The notes below the pieces were generated by a model, which was not told the origin of the DNA, made no database searches, and worked only from the letters and a program-made list of their open reading frames with translations. From Pectobacterium sp. A5351 (lineage in GTDB: Bacteria > Pseudomonadota > Gammaproteobacteria > Enterobacterales > Enterobacteriaceae): a DNA stretch of 64,000 nucleotides. Position 1 is the first letter of the stretch. Each line of letters starts with the position of its first letter. Positions 1 to 10,044 of the stretch are shown in pieces. The translations under genes and the position numbers were made by a program. Where the stretch lies: NCBI RefSeq assembly GCF_028335745.1, contig NZ_CP116477.1:2976001-3040000 (forward strand), written 5' to 3'.

Positions 1-420
1 GTTGCCAAACGCCACACCGATCACCACCGGCGGAACAAAGCTACCGATGAAAATGCCCCAGTCCCACATGCCACGCCACCGCGGATCCTCAATTTTCGAG
101 CGATAATCGAAGCCGACAGGACGGAAGAACAGTGATGCCAACACCAGAATCATCGCCACGTAAAAGCCGGAGAACGCGGCAGCGTAGACCATCGGCCAGG
201 CAGCAAACAGTGCACCACCGGCGGTAATTAGCCATACCTGATTACCGTCCCAGTGCGGTGCAATACTGTTAATCATGACACGACGTTCGGTATCGCCACG
301 CCCCATCAGACGCACCAGAATGCCCACGCCCATGTCAAAACCATCAGTGATAGCGAAGCCAATCAGCAAAATACCGATCAACAGCCACCAGATAAAACGC
401 AAGACTTCATATTCAAACAT
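1..420 (-). CDS. cydB: Cytochrome bd-I ubiquinol oxidase subunit II (partial, 3' end off the window)
   Basis: N-terminal 140 codons of the second membrane subunit of the bd-type quinol oxidase, which with CydA reduces O2 to water in the cytoplasmic membrane at low oxygen. Starting from the ATG at 420 it reads [14 protein letters not shown] and continues with the strongly conserved [15 protein letters not shown] stretch and hydrophobic helices, nearly identical to the recalled E. coli CydB. It begins 13 nt after the cydA stop, so the two are co-transcribed. The C-terminal part and any cydX or ybgE gene lie beyond the left edge. Identity is clear; only completeness is unknown. Confidence 0.96.
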   Translation of the reverse strand, partial: MFEYEVLRFIWWLLIGILLIGFAITDGFDMGVGILVRLMGRGDTERRVMINSIAPHWDGNQVWLITAGGALFAAWPMVYAAAFSGFYVAMILVLASLFFRPVGFDYRSKIEDPRWRGMWDWGIFIGSFVPPVVIGVAFGN

Positions 421-433
421 AGTGGACTCCTGT

Positions 434-2002
434 TTACCGTGCTTCCTGCGCAGCCGCTATAGGTTGTTCAAAGTGGTAGCGCCCCGTTCTCAGGCTACTT
501 GGGCCCAGGCGTGCGTATTTGAACATCAGATACATTTCTGCAACCAGGAATAGCGTATACAGACCACAAATCAGCGCCATAGAGAACAGAATATCCCCTG
601 CTGTCAGTGATGACGTGGCGACAGCCGTTGGCAGAATTTCACCGATGGCCCAAGGTTGACGGCCGTATTCAGCCACAAACCAACCTGCTTCAACAGCAAT
701 CCACGGCAGCGGAATACCGTAGAGCGCAGCACGATGCAGCCATTTTTTCTGGCCAATTTTGCCACGCAGAACCGTCCAGAAAGACAGACCGATAATCAAC
801 AGCATCAGTACGCCACATGCAACCATGATACGGAAAGAGAAATACAGCGGTGCAACACGTGGAATAGAATCTTTGGTCGCCTGCTGGATTTGCGCTTCAG
901 TCGCATCAGAGACTTTCGGCGTATAGCGTTTCAGCAGCATGCCATAACCCAGATCCTGCTTAGACTGGTTGAACGCTTCTTTTACTGCCGGATCGGTATT
1001 GCCTGCACGCAGTTCTTCCAACAGCTGATAGGCTTTCATACCGTTACGGATACGCACTTCGTGCATTTCCATCAGCTCTTTCAGACCAGTAACCTGCTTA
1101 TCCGTTGAACGGGTAGCGATCAGGCCCAGAACATAAGGGATCTTGATGGCATAGTTGTTTTCCATCGTATCCTGGTTTGGAATACCGATCAGCGTGAAGG
1201 ATGCCGGAGCGGGCTGAGTTTCCCATTCGGCTTCAATCGCTGCCAGTTTGGTTTTCTGCACATCGCCCATTTCATAACCGGATTCATCACCCAGCACGAT
1301 AACAGACAGTACCGCAGCCAAACCAAAACTTGCTGCAATAGCGAATGAACGCTTGGCAAACGCAACGTCACGGCCTTTCAGCAGATAGTAAGAACTGATA
1401 CCCAGAATGAACATCGCGCCCGTACAGTAGCCCGCAGCCACCGTGTGAACGAATTTCACCTGAGCAACCGGGTTCAGCACCAGATCGGCGAAGCTCACCA
1501 TTTCCATACGCATGGTTTCGAAATTGAAATCCGATGCGATGGGGTTCTGCATCCAGCCATTGGCAACCAGAATCCACAGTGCGGAGAAGTTAGAGCCCAG
1601 CGCGACCAGCCAGGTAACGGCCATATGCTGCACTTTTCCTAAACGGTCCCAGCCGAAGAAGAACAAGCCAACAAAGGTCGATTCCAGGAAGAATGCCATC
1701 AGGCCTTCAATCGCCAACGGCGCGCCGAAAATATCCCCGACGTAGTGGGAGAAATATGACCAGTTGGTCCCGAATTGAAACTCCATGGTCAATCCGGTAG
1801 CGACCCCCAGAGCGAAGTTAATAGCGAATAACTTGCCCCAGAATTTAGTCATATCTTTATAGATTTGTTTGCCGGACAGCACATATACCGTTTCCATAAT
1901 CGCCAGCAAAAACGCCATCCCCAGCGTTAATGGTACGAATAGAAAATGGTACATTGCAGTTAAGGCAAACTGTAAACGTGACAGTTCGACTACATCAAAC
2001 AT
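434..2002 (-). CDS. cydA: Cytochrome bd-I ubiquinol oxidase subunit I
   Basis: Haem-bearing catalytic subunit of cytochrome bd oxidase, oxidising ubiquinol at the periplasmic face of the inner membrane. It is 522 residues, the same length as in E. coli. His19 (in [10 protein letters not shown]) is the expected haem ligand. A second ligand His sits in QVKFVHTVA near residue 186 and the Met ligand in FRIMVACG near 393. The GRQPW signature of the long Q-loop family lies near residue 450. It is first gene of cydAB, preceded by a roughly 750-bp AT-rich control region. In relatives this operon is controlled by ArcA and FNR; here that is inferred from the family. Confidence 0.98.
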   Translation of the reverse strand: MFDVVELSRLQFALTAMYHFLFVPLTLGMAFLLAIMETVYVLSGKQIYKDMTKFWGKLFAINFALGVATGLTMEFQFGTNWSYFSHYVGDIFGAPLAIEGLMAFFLESTFVGLFFFGWDRLGKVQHMAVTWLVALGSNFSALWILVANGWMQNPIASDFNFETMRMEMVSFADLVLNPVAQVKFVHTVAAGYCTGAMFILGISSYYLLKGRDVAFAKRSFAIAASFGLAAVLSVIVLGDESGYEMGDVQKTKLAAIEAEWETQPAPASFTLIGIPNQDTMENNYAIKIPYVLGLIATRSTDKQVTGLKELMEMHEVRIRNGMKAYQLLEELRAGNTDPAVKEAFNQSKQDLGYGMLLKRYTPKVSDATEAQIQQATKDSIPRVAPLYFSFRIMVACGVLMLLIIGLSFWTVLRGKIGQKKWLHRAALYGIPLPWIAVEAGWFVAEYGRQPWAIGEILPTAVATSSLTAGDILFSMALICGLYTLFLVAEMYLMFKYARLGPSSLRTGRYHFEQPIAAAQEAR

Positions 2003-2221
2003 TTTGACTCCTTGCTCCTCGCAGGAAGGGATTAGCTTGCAAACGCTGACAAGCCGCCAAACATCCGGCCATTACACCCAAAAGAACACAACAAGAATTG
2101 CTTTAACACAGGCTGTAACAAACGCTATAAATACCGTTCACCAGGGCAGTCACACCCCGACAGCAAGCTCAAGATAAATCACAAGTATTACAAGTAGCGT
2201 ACCCCATAGGGAGGTAGCCGT

Positions 2222-2249
2222 ATATTACGCCTGTAATCCCCTACAATAA
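2222..2249 (-). promoter_or_regulatory. Possible sigma-70 promoter for cydAB
   Basis: Read on the minus strand there is TTATTG, a 16-bp spacer and TAATAT (plus-strand positions 2244-2249 and 2222-2227). It would give a cydA leader of about 210 nt. The match is fair rather than perfect, and other AT-rich hexamers occur nearby, so this is a candidate only. Confidence 0.35.
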
Positions 2250-2654
2250 ATAGGTTTTTACGTGACCTAGACTAGGTTTTTGGCTTCAAATCAACTTTTC
2301 AATTAAAAGACTTGAAAGGCGACAATTGACCTCGCGCAATTTAAGCCTATTTCATAAATTATATCCAGAGGCGTTTTTTGATCTAAAACAATTTAACGCT
2401 TTTCTCGTGATTAGTGCGTTGCATTAATTTCTTTATTGCACTCATTGTTAATGCAATGTGACTTTTTGGTTTAATTGAAATTAATCCAGCAATATATTTT
2501 TTACTTTAAGATTGGCTCATTCACATACAATGAAACGCATTTTTTATTCTGTATGATTTGATTTATTGCGTATTCTTTCGTTTATTTATTGTTTGAAATT
2601 TGTTGCGAACATATAACAATATTTAATCCTATTGAATTTCATCATCCTATGCAT

Positions 2655-2729
2655 AAAAAAGCCACCCGGAATGAACTGACCCCTACTCGTTGGTGTCCAA
2701 CTTTTAGGGTGCAGTTCACGAAGGTGGCT
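2655..2729 (-). terminator. Rho-independent terminator of sdhCDAB-sucABCD, loop expanded by an insert
   Basis: Reading the minus strand, sucD is followed 23 nt after its stop by AGCCACC, then a long loop, then GGTGGCT and a run of T. The 7-bp stem (2660-2666 with 2723-2729) and U-tract are those of a normal terminator, but the loop is about 56 nt because of the insert at 2672-2719. Removing the insert and one GAA copy leaves a 5-nt loop (CGGAA on the plus strand). Confidence 0.8.
2672..2719. mobile_element. 48-bp IS-end-like miniature insertion inside the suc terminator
   Basis: The segment has TGAACTG at one end and CAGTTCA at the other. On the minus strand it reads GTGAACTGCACCC, AAAAGTTGGACACC, then GGGGTCAGTTCA. 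This looks like the two termini of an IS3-family (IS150-like) element fused with the transposase lost. It is flanked by GAA on both sides (2669-2671 and 2720-2722), fitting a 3-bp target duplication. The IS family assignment rests on recalled terminal sequences. Confidence 0.6.
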
Positions 2730-2752
2730 AGAGTGTTTAATCGGATAATCGA

Positions 2753-3625
2753 TTAACGCGCTAATATCGCTTTTACTGCATCACCAATATCCGCCAGGCT
2801 GCGAACAGTTTTAACACCCGCGGCTTCTAACGCCGCGAACTTATCGTCAGCGGTACCTTTACCACCCGCGATGATGGCACCGGCATGGCCCATGCGCTTA
2901 CCTTTCGGCGCTGTCACACCTGCGATGTAGCCGACAACCGGCTTAGTCACGTGTTCTTTAATATACGCTGCCGCTTCTTCTTCCGCCGTACCGCCGATTT
3001 CACCGATCATCACGATGGCTTCGGTCTGCGGATCCTGTTCAAACAGCTTTAGAATATCGATGAAGTTAGAGCCTGGAATCGGGTCACCGCCGATACCGAC
3101 ACAACTGGACTGACCCAGCCCGGCATCGGTGGTTTGCTTCACCGCTTCATACGTCAGCGTTCCTGAACGAGAAACGATACCCACTTTACCCGGCAGGTGA
3201 ATATGGCCCGGCATAATACCGATTTTACATTCGCCCGGCGTGATTACACCAGGGCAGTTCGGGCCGATCATCCGCACGCCGCTCTGATCGAGTTTCACTT
3301 TCACCGTCAGCATATCCAGCGTTGGGATACCTTCGGTGATACAGATAATCAGCTCGATACCGGCGTCAATCGCTTCCAGAATGGAGTCTTTACAGAACGG
3401 AGCGGGGACGTAGATAACAGATGCCGTTGCGCCCGTTGCTTCTACCGCTTCACGCACTGTATTAAATACGGGCAGCCCCAGATGCTCCGTGCCGCCTTTA
3501 CCTGGCGTCACACCACCAACCATTTGCGTACCGTAAGTAAGTGCTTGCTCAGAGTGAAATGTCCCCTGACTACCGGTAAAACCCTGACAGATAACTTTGG
3601 TATTTTTATTAATCAGAATGGACAT
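2753..3625 (-). CDS. sucD: Succinyl-CoA ligase [ADP-forming] alpha subunit
   Basis: Alpha subunit of succinyl-CoA synthetase, converting succinyl-CoA plus ADP and phosphate to succinate, CoA and ATP in the cytosolic TCA cycle. At 290 residues it has the normal length. The N-terminal CoA-binding Rossmann fold carries [15 protein letters not shown]. The [12 protein letters not shown] motif and the phosphohistidine region [12 protein letters not shown] (near residue 246) are intact. Its ATG overlaps the sucC stop by one base (TAATG), so translation is likely coupled. It is the last gene of the sdhCDAB-sucABCD operon. Confidence 0.98.
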   Translation of the reverse strand: MSILINKNTKVICQGFTGSQGTFHSEQALTYGTQMVGGVTPGKGGTEHLGLPVFNTVREAVEATGATASVIYVPAPFCKDSILEAIDAGIELIICITEGIPTLDMLTVKVKLDQSGVRMIGPNCPGVITPGECKIGIMPGHIHLPGKVGIVSRSGTLTYEAVKQTTDAGLGQSSCVGIGGDPIPGSNFIDILKLFEQDPQTEAIVMIGEIGGTAEEEAAAYIKEHVTKPVVGYIAGVTAPKGKRMGHAGAIIAGGKGTADDKFAALEAAGVKTVRSLADIGDAVKAILAR

Positions 3626-4791
3626 TATTTACCCTCCACTGCTGCAACAACTTGCTGAGCGGCACCCGTCAGGCTGGTCGCGGCGATAATATTCAGGCCG
3701 CTATCCGCCAGTTTCTTGGCACCCAGCTCCGCATTGTTTCCTTCCAGACGTACCACAACCGGTACGTTAACACCCACTTCGGCCACTGCGCCAATGATGC
3801 CGTCAGCGATCAGGTCGCAACGCACAATGCCACCAAAGATGTTAACAAAGACAGCTTTTACCTTGTCGTCAGACAGGATAATTTTGAACGCTTCAGTAAC
3901 GCGTTCTTTCGTCGCACCGCCGCCAACATCAAGGAAGTTTGCAGGAGCACCGCCGTGCAGCTTCACGATGTCCATGGTGCCCATGGCCAGACCGGCGCCG
4001 TTCACCATACAGCCAATGTTACCGTCCAGCGCAACATAGTTCAGTTCCCACTGTGCTGCATGCGCTTCACGGGAATCTTCCTGACTTGGGTCACGCATTT
4101 CACGCAGCTCAGGCTGACGGAACAACGCATTGCCGTCCGCGCCCAATTTGCCATCCAGACACACCAAATCGCCCTGCTTAGTGATAACCAGCGGGTTGAT
4201 TTCTACCAGTGCCAGATCGCGCTCCAGGAACAGCGTCGCCAGACCCATGAAGATTTTGGTGAATTGAGCCACTTGCTTACCGCTCAGGCCCAGTTTGAAG
4301 GCCAATTCACGACCTTGGTAAGGCTGTGGGCCAACCAGCGGATCGATCGCCGCTTTATGAATCAGCTCCGGCGTTTCTTCCGCCACTTTTTCAATTTCTA
4401 CGCCACCTTCGGTGGACGCCATGAACACCACGCGACGCGTGCCACGGTCAACAACCGCGCCCAAATAAAGCTCTTTGTCGATATCCGTTGCAGCTTCAAC
4501 CAGGATCTGATGAACCGGCTGACCTTGCGCGTCAGTTTGATAAGTAACGAGTTTTTTACCCAACCAGTTTTCAGCAAAGGCGCGGATATCTTCTTTGTTA
4601 CTGACGACTTTAACGCCGCCCGCTTTACCGCGACCGCCTGCGTGAACCTGACATTTTACGACCCACGGACCCGCACCAATTTTAGACGCGGCTTCTTCCG
4701 CTTCACGCGGTGTGGTGCAGGCATAACCGGTCGGTGCCGGTAAACCATATCGAGCAAAGAGTTGTTTTGCCTGATACTCGTGTAAATTCAT
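3625..4791 (-). CDS. sucC: Succinyl-CoA ligase [ADP-forming] beta subunit
   Basis: Beta, nucleotide-binding subunit of succinyl-CoA synthetase, partner of SucD in an alpha2-beta2 complex. It is 388 residues, full length. The ATP-grasp domain begins [16 protein letters not shown] and contains the glycine-rich [13 protein letters not shown] loop. The C-terminal [10 protein letters not shown] and GNNAELG segments are conserved. It follows sucB after a 197-nt gap that contains a strong hairpin, an arrangement that may set the sucAB to sucCD expression ratio (inference). Confidence 0.98.
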   Translation of the reverse strand: MNLHEYQAKQLFARYGLPAPTGYACTTPREAEEAASKIGAGPWVVKCQVHAGGRGKAGGVKVVSNKEDIRAFAENWLGKKLVTYQTDAQGQPVHQILVEAATDIDKELYLGAVVDRGTRRVVFMASTEGGVEIEKVAEETPELIHKAAIDPLVGPQPYQGRELAFKLGLSGKQVAQFTKIFMGLATLFLERDLALVEINPLVITKQGDLVCLDGKLGADGNALFRQPELREMRDPSQEDSREAHAAQWELNYVALDGNIGCMVNGAGLAMGTMDIVKLHGGAPANFLDVGGGATKERVTEAFKIILSDDKVKAVFVNIFGGIVRCDLIADGIIGAVAEVGVNVPVVVRLEGNNAELGAKKLADSGLNIIAATSLTGAAQQVVAAVEGK

Positions 4792-4939
4792 GATGTTCTA
4801 TCCATTTAGGTTTGGAGATAAGTCGGCAGGCGGTTTTTCATCACCGACTCTTTCGGTAGAGAAAAACGCCAATAACTCTCTGATATATTTGGATAACGCC
4901 GCTGAGAAGAAGCGGCCTGCATAGCACATAATCTGTGTA

Positions 4940-4974
4940 TTTCGGGCGGAAACCGTCAGGGTTACCGCCCGAAA
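4940..4974. repeat. Hairpin between sucB and sucC
   Basis: TTTCGGGCGG (4940-4949) pairs perfectly with CCGCCCGAAA (4965-4974), and inside the loop AACC pairs with GGTT. It lies just downstream of the sucB stop. There is no U-tract, so it is more likely an RNA stability or processing element than a terminator. Confidence 0.7.
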
Positions 4975-4988
4975 GTCTACCTGTCGGA

Positions 4989-6215
4989 CTACACGTCTAA
5001 CAGCAGACGCGCTGGATCTTCCAGCATCTCTTTCACCGTCACCAGGAAGCCAACGGATTCACGGCCGTCAACCAAACGGTGATCGTAAGACAGCGCCAGA
5101 TACATCATCGGCAGAATAACGACCTGACCATCCACCGCCATTGGGCGATCTTTAATGGCGTGCATACCCAGAATCGCGCTCTGCGGTGGGTTGATGATCG
5201 GGGTAGACATCAGAGAACCAAAGACGCCGCCGTTGGTAATCGTGAAGTTACCACCCAGCAACTCTTCAACCGTCAGTTTGCCGTCACGACCTTTCACGGC
5301 CAGATCTTTGATACGTTTCTCAATGTCGGCCATGCCCAGCGCATCCACATCACGCAGTACTGGCGTAACCAGACCGCGCGGAGTAGAAACCGCAATGCTG
5401 ACATCGAAATAGTTGTGGTAAACCACATCTTCGCCATCAATAGAGGCATTTACTTCAGGGTAACGCTTCAGCGCTTCAACCACGGCTTTGATGTAGAAGG
5501 ACATAAAGCCCAGACGCACACCATGACGTTTCTCAAACGCTTCGCCGTATTGCTTGCGCAGATCCATAATGGGCTGCATGTTGATTTCGTTGAACGTCGT
5601 CAACATGGCCGTGCTGTTTTTCGCTTCCAGCAGACGCTCTGCAACACGTTTACGCAGGCGCGTCATCGGTACGCGTTTTTCACTGCGCGCACCCAAAGCA
5701 GGCACCGGAGAAGCCGCTGGAGCCTCAGACTTCGCGACTTTACCTGGTTCTTTCTTCTGGGCAGCCAAATGCTTATCCACGTCTTCACGAGTAATCCGAC
5801 CACCTACACCACTGCCTTTGATAGCAGAAGCATCAAGATCGTGCTCGGCAATCAGGCGACGGATCGCCGGGCTGAGCGCATCGCTGCTCTCTTCTTCCAG
5901 TCCAGCCGTATGGCGCTGTGCCGGTGTTGATTCTTTACTCTGTGACTTCTCACTGGTTTCTTTACCAGAGCTGTCGCCACGACGAATACGACCCAGCAGT
6001 TGGCGAGACGTTACCGTTGCGCCCTCTTCTTCCAGCACAGCATCCAGAATGCCAGCTTCAGAAGCAGGCACTTCCAGTACAACTTTGTCAGTTTCAATTT
6101 CAACCAGTACTTCATCGCGCTGAACGCTATCGCCTGGTTTTTTATGCCAGGTAGCAACAGTGGCGTCAGCGACGGATTCAGGCAGGTCGGGCACAAGAAT
6201 ATCTACGCTACTCAT
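4989..6215 (-). CDS. sucB: Dihydrolipoyllysine succinyltransferase, E2 of 2-oxoglutarate dehydrogenase
   Basis: Core E2 enzyme of the 2-oxoglutarate dehydrogenase complex; it transfers the succinyl group from lipoate to CoA. It has 408 residues. A single N-terminal lipoyl domain carries the lipoylated Lys44 in [13 protein letters not shown] Ser/Ala/Glu-rich linker leads to a peripheral subunit-binding domain ([16 protein letters not shown], near 116-131). The catalytic acetyltransferase domain ends with the active-site motif SYDHRLVDG. The start is 15 nt after the sucA stop. The E3 subunit (lpd) is not in the window. Confidence 0.98.
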   Translation of the reverse strand: MSSVDILVPDLPESVADATVATWHKKPGDSVQRDEVLVEIETDKVVLEVPASEAGILDAVLEEEGATVTSRQLLGRIRRGDSSGKETSEKSQSKESTPAQRHTAGLEEESSDALSPAIRRLIAEHDLDASAIKGSGVGGRITREDVDKHLAAQKKEPGKVAKSEAPAASPVPALGARSEKRVPMTRLRKRVAERLLEAKNSTAMLTTFNEINMQPIMDLRKQYGEAFEKRHGVRLGFMSFYIKAVVEALKRYPEVNASIDGEDVVYHNYFDVSIAVSTPRGLVTPVLRDVDALGMADIEKRIKDLAVKGRDGKLTVEELLGGNFTITNGGVFGSLMSTPIINPPQSAILGMHAIKDRPMAVDGQVVILPMMYLALSYDHRLVDGRESVGFLVTVKEMLEDPARLLLDV

Positions 6216-6230
6216 TATCTATCCTTTTAT

Positions 6231-9038
6231 TTAATCAACGTTCAGCGCGTCATCGACCAGATCTTGCTGTTGTTTCTGGTGTACGGACATATAGCCAACG
6301 GCGGGTGATGCAGAAGCCGGGCGTCCTGCGTAACGTAAAGAAGCCCCAAACGGAATCACTTCACGGAAATGGTGCTGACTGCAATACCAGGCTCCCTGAT
6401 TCAGCGGCTCTTCCTGACACCACACGAAATCGTGAACATGGGCAAAAGATTCCAGTGCCGCTTGTACTGCCTGATGCGGGAACGGGTAAAGCTGTTCGAT
6501 ACGGACGATCGCGACATCTTTCTGCTCGTTCTTGCGGCGCTGCTCCAGCAAATCATAGTAGACCTTACCGGAACAAAGCACGACACGCTTCACGGCTGCC
6601 GGATCTAATTCTTCTATTTCGCCAATCGCAGGCTGGAAGGAACCGTTCGCCAGTTCTTCCAGTGAAGAGATCGCCAGCGGATGGCGCAACAGGGATTTTG
6701 GTGACATGACCACCAGCGGACGGCGCATTCCACGCAGCGCCTGACGGCGAAGCATGTGATATACCTGTGCCGGCGTTGAAGGAATACAAACCTGCATATT
6801 TTGCTCAGCGCACAATTGCAGATAACGTTCCAGTCTCGCAGACGAGTGCTCTGGGCCCTGTCCTTCGTAACCGTGCGGCAGTAGCATAACCAGACCACAC
6901 ATCCGGCCCCACTTCTGCTCGCCGGAGCTGATGAACTGGTCGATAACCACCTGCGCACCATTGGCGAAGTCACCAAACTGCGCTTCCCAGATGGTCAGCG
7001 TGCGCGGTTCTGCGGTCGCATAACCATATTCGAACGCCAGAATCGCCTCTTCGGACAATACAGAATCCCAGACGTTAAACGCGCCCTGCCCGTTATGCAC
7101 ATGATTCAGCGGCGTGTAGCTGGAACCGTTTTTCTGGTTATGCACGACAGCATGGCGATGGAAGAACGTACCGCGGCCGCTATCCTCACCGGACAGGCGA
7201 ATCGGAATGCCCTCATCAACCAGCGTCGCGTAAGCCAGCGTTTCCGCTCCTCCCCAGTCAAACGGCTTGTTGCCAGCGGCCATTTCGGCACGGTCAGCAT
7301 AAACTTTGGCAACGCGAGGATGAACGTCAATCCCTTCCGGCACTTCACTGATACGCTTCGCCAGTTCCTGTAAGCGTTTCATTTCTGTTGCGTGCGGATA
7401 AGGCTCATCCCATTCATGGTTCAGATACGGCGTCCAGGTAAAGGACTGCATGTCCATTTCACGCCATTCTTCCACCACACATTCACCCGCATCCAGCGCA
7501 TCGCGGTACAGGTTGACCATTTCAGTGGCATCTTCCAGCGTGATGGATTTTTCCTGCTCCAGACGGTCGGCATAAACCTTACGTGGCGTAGGATGTTTTT
7601 TGATCTTCTGGTACATCATCGGCTGCGTTGCACTTGGCTCATCCGCTTCGTTATGACCATGGCGGCGGTAACAAATCAGATCGATAAATACATCGCGCTT
7701 AAAGGCATTGCGGAAATCCAGCGCCAGGCGTGTAACAAACGCCACCGCTTCAGGATCGTCTGCGTTAACGTGGAAAATCGGTGCCTGCACCATTTTACCG
7801 ATATCGGTACAGTATTCGGTGGAACGAATATCCAGCGGGTTAGACGTAGTGAAGCCGATACGGTTGTTGATAACAATACGCAGTGTGCCGCCAACTTCGT
7901 AGCCACGCACCGTCGACATATTCAACAGTTCCTGAACCACACCCTGACCACTGACTGCTGCATCGCCGTGAATGGTGATTGGCAGAACACGTGGGCCACT
8001 CTGGCTACTAAGGCGGTCAAGACGCGCACGAACCGATCCCGTTACAACCGGGCTGACGATTTCAAGATGCGAGGGGTTGAACGCCAGCGCCAAATGCACC
8101 AGGCCGCCAGCGGTCTCGAATTCCGACGAGAAGCCCTGGTGATATTTCACGTCCCCCGTACCCAGGTGTTCTTTATGCTTGCCAGCAAACTCGTCGAACA
8201 GATCCTGAGATTTTTTGCCCAAAACGTTGATCAACACGTTGAGGCGGCCACGGTGCGCCATCCCCAAGACCACTTCACGGGTGTCGTTCGCGCCAGCATG
8301 GCGAATCAGTTCTTTCAGCATCGGAACCAGCGCATCGCCGCCTTCCAGCGAGAAACGCTTGGCACCGGGATATTTGGCACCCAGATAACGCTCCAGCCCT
8401 TCGGCTGCGGTTAACTCTTTCAGGAAACGGCGTTTCTCGTCTATCGTAAATGACGGTTGCCCCATTACCGATTCGATACGCTGCTGGATCCAGCGCTTCT
8501 CTTCCGTGCTGGTGATGTGCATGTATTCCGCACCGATAGAACCGCAATAGGTGCGCTTCAGTGCTTCATACAGATCTTCCAGCTTCATGGTGTCTTTGCC
8601 GATGGCAAAAGAGCCCACGTTGAAGGATTCCTGTAGGTCATCCTGCGTCAGATTGTGGTAATCCAGATCCAGTTCTGCAACTGGCTCCTGAGGGCGCAGG
8701 AAAATCGGGTCCAGATTAGCGCGCTGATGTCCACGGAAGCGGAACGCATTGATCAGCTGCAATACCTTGACCTGTTTAGCATCAATATCGGGATCGGTGA
8801 CAGATGAAGTAAAGCGCGAAGCGTCTTTCGCCAAACGGCGGAAATAATCACGCGTTTTGGAATGGAGTTGATCCGGTTTGACCCCACTCGTAGGCAATTG
8901 CTGGAAGATCGAGCGCCAGCTATGTTCGATCGAGTCAGGATCGGTTAAAAAATCTTCATAGAGTTGCTCTATGTAGGACTGATTCGCACCCGCCAAATAG
9001 GAGGAATCCAGCCAGGCCTTCATTGCGCCGTTCTGCAT
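6231..9038 (-). CDS. sucA: 2-oxoglutarate dehydrogenase E1 component
   Basis: Thiamine diphosphate-dependent decarboxylase of the 2-oxoglutarate dehydrogenase complex, carrying out the first and rate-setting step from 2-oxoglutarate to succinyl-CoA. It is 935 residues (about 933 in E. coli). The N-terminal segment ALKAWLDSSYL-type helix that binds E2 is recognisable, and GMAHRGRLNVL and the ThDP-binding GDAAVSGQGVVQE region are intact. It starts 273 nt downstream of sdhB, across two long hairpins, so sucA may be partly separated from sdh expression although the two groups are probably one transcription unit. Confidence 0.98.
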   Translation of the reverse strand: MQNGAMKAWLDSSYLAGANQSYIEQLYEDFLTDPDSIEHSWRSIFQQLPTSGVKPDQLHSKTRDYFRRLAKDASRFTSSVTDPDIDAKQVKVLQLINAFRFRGHQRANLDPIFLRPQEPVAELDLDYHNLTQDDLQESFNVGSFAIGKDTMKLEDLYEALKRTYCGSIGAEYMHITSTEEKRWIQQRIESVMGQPSFTIDEKRRFLKELTAAEGLERYLGAKYPGAKRFSLEGGDALVPMLKELIRHAGANDTREVVLGMAHRGRLNVLINVLGKKSQDLFDEFAGKHKEHLGTGDVKYHQGFSSEFETAGGLVHLALAFNPSHLEIVSPVVTGSVRARLDRLSSQSGPRVLPITIHGDAAVSGQGVVQELLNMSTVRGYEVGGTLRIVINNRIGFTTSNPLDIRSTEYCTDIGKMVQAPIFHVNADDPEAVAFVTRLALDFRNAFKRDVFIDLICYRRHGHNEADEPSATQPMMYQKIKKHPTPRKVYADRLEQEKSITLEDATEMVNLYRDALDAGECVVEEWREMDMQSFTWTPYLNHEWDEPYPHATEMKRLQELAKRISEVPEGIDVHPRVAKVYADRAEMAAGNKPFDWGGAETLAYATLVDEGIPIRLSGEDSGRGTFFHRHAVVHNQKNGSSYTPLNHVHNGQGAFNVWDSVLSEEAILAFEYGYATAEPRTLTIWEAQFGDFANGAQVVIDQFISSGEQKWGRMCGLVMLLPHGYEGQGPEHSSARLERYLQLCAEQNMQVCIPSTPAQVYHMLRRQALRGMRRPLVVMSPKSLLRHPLAISSLEELANGSFQPAIGEIEELDPAAVKRVVLCSGKVYYDLLEQRRKNEQKDVAIVRIEQLYPFPHQAVQAALESFAHVHDFVWCQEEPLNQGAWYCSQHHFREVIPFGASLRYAGRPASASPAVGYMSVHQKQQQDLVDDALNVD

Positions 9039-9170
9039 TATGATCCCTTAAGCTAATAAGCTTCAGTTTTCGCCGTGGTTAACATGTAATTAGTGCCCGT
9101 ATCTCGTTTACTATACAAACGGTTCACTTGTCGTACATCGGTACGCGCTTAGGGTATCCATCCCCCTAAG

Positions 9171-9256
9171 GAACCTTTAAAAACCGGTTCTGGCGCGTAA
9201 GCCGGTTTTTAAAGGTTTCCTGCGCTCCCTCTGAAGAATAGCAACTTCAGAGGGAG
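9171..9256. repeat. Two long perfect hairpins between sdhB and sucA
   Basis: First hairpin: AACCTTTAAAAACCGG (9172-9187) pairs perfectly over 16 bp with 9202-9217, with a 14-nt loop. Second hairpin: CTCCCTCTGAAG (9225-9236) pairs perfectly over 12 bp with 9245-9256, with an 8-nt loop. Both lie in the otherwise gene-free gap between sdhB and sucA. Neither is followed by a clear U-tract on the minus strand. Confidence 0.85.
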
Positions 9257-9311
9257 ATACATGTTTTACTACTTATCTTTATGCAATAACGCGTTACGTA
9301 CTGACTATCCG

Positions 9312-10028
9312 TTACGCGCTGCGGTGCAACAGCATCGATTTAATATGGCCGATAGCCTTGGTCGGGTTCAGCCCTTTCGGACACACGTTGACGCAGTTCA
9401 TGATGCCGTGGCAGCGGAAGACGCTGAACGCATCGTCCAACTCGTCCAGTCGTGGCTTGGTTTCCGTATCGCGGCTGTCGATCAGGAAACGGTAAGCCGC
9501 CAGCAGCCCCGCAGGACCAACAAACTTGTCCGGGTTCCACCAGAACGACGGGCAAGACGTTGAACAGCAGGCGCACATGATGCATTCATACAACCCATCC
9601 AGCTTGGCACGTTGATCGGGCGATTGCAGATGCTCACGCGCCGGCGGATTTTTCCCATTATTCAACAGGTAAGGCTTTATTTTCTCATATTGGGCATAGA
9701 ACTGTCCCATGTCCACTACCAAATCACGTACAACCGGTAATCCAGGTAAAGGACGGATAACAATTTTGCTGTTTCCGCGACGTAACGCGGAAACTGGCGT
9801 AATACAGGCCAGCCCGTTTTTGCCGTTCATGTTAACGCCATCGGAACCGCAGACGCCTTCACGGCAGGAACGACGGAATGACAGCGTCGGATCCTGCTCT
9901 TTCAGCAACATCAGCGCATCCAGCAGCATCATGTCGCGGCCTTCTTCCGCTTCCAGTTGGTAATCCTGCATCCGCGGAGCATCGTCAACATCCGGGTTGT
10001 AACGATAAATAGAAAATTCGAGTTTCAT
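9312..10028 (-). CDS. sdhB: Succinate dehydrogenase iron-sulfur subunit
   Basis: Electron-transfer subunit of complex II, passing electrons from SdhA flavin to quinone through three Fe-S clusters on the cytoplasmic side of the membrane. It is 238 residues, as in E. coli. The [2Fe-2S] cysteines are in RRSCREGVCGSDGVNMNG with the fourth nearby (LACI). The ferredoxin-like domain has CIMCACCSTSCPS and a second group, CHGIMNCVNVCPKGLNP. It follows sdhA after 16 nt. Confidence 0.98.
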   Translation of the reverse strand: MKLEFSIYRYNPDVDDAPRMQDYQLEAEEGRDMMLLDALMLLKEQDPTLSFRRSCREGVCGSDGVNMNGKNGLACITPVSALRRGNSKIVIRPLPGLPVVRDLVVDMGQFYAQYEKIKPYLLNNGKNPPAREHLQSPDQRAKLDGLYECIMCACCSTSCPSFWWNPDKFVGPAGLLAAYRFLIDSRDTETKPRLDELDDAFSVFRCHGIMNCVNVCPKGLNPTKAIGHIKSMLLHRSA

Positions 10029-10044
10029 CGTTTGATCTCCGCAA

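Larger units (their letters stand above)
2003..2752. other. Intergenic region between sucD and cydA
   Basis: This 750-bp AT-rich gap contains no convincing gene. It holds the cydA promoter region, an inverted repeat TTGCATTAA / TTAATGCAA at 2419-2427 and 2448-2456 with several GTTAA-type runs that could be ArcA sites, and at its right end the modified sucD terminator. The mannosyl-glycerate genes (mngRAB) that I recall in this position in E. coli are absent. Confidence 0.6.

Noticed and set aside
3652..4743. Long open frame antisense to sucC (363 codons)
   Set aside because: It mirrors the codon structure of sucC on the opposite strand, has no family resemblance and no ribosome site; sucC is certain.
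7392..8414. Long open frame antisense to sucA (340 codons)
   Set aside because: Shadow of the sucA coding sequence with a composition expected of antisense frames.
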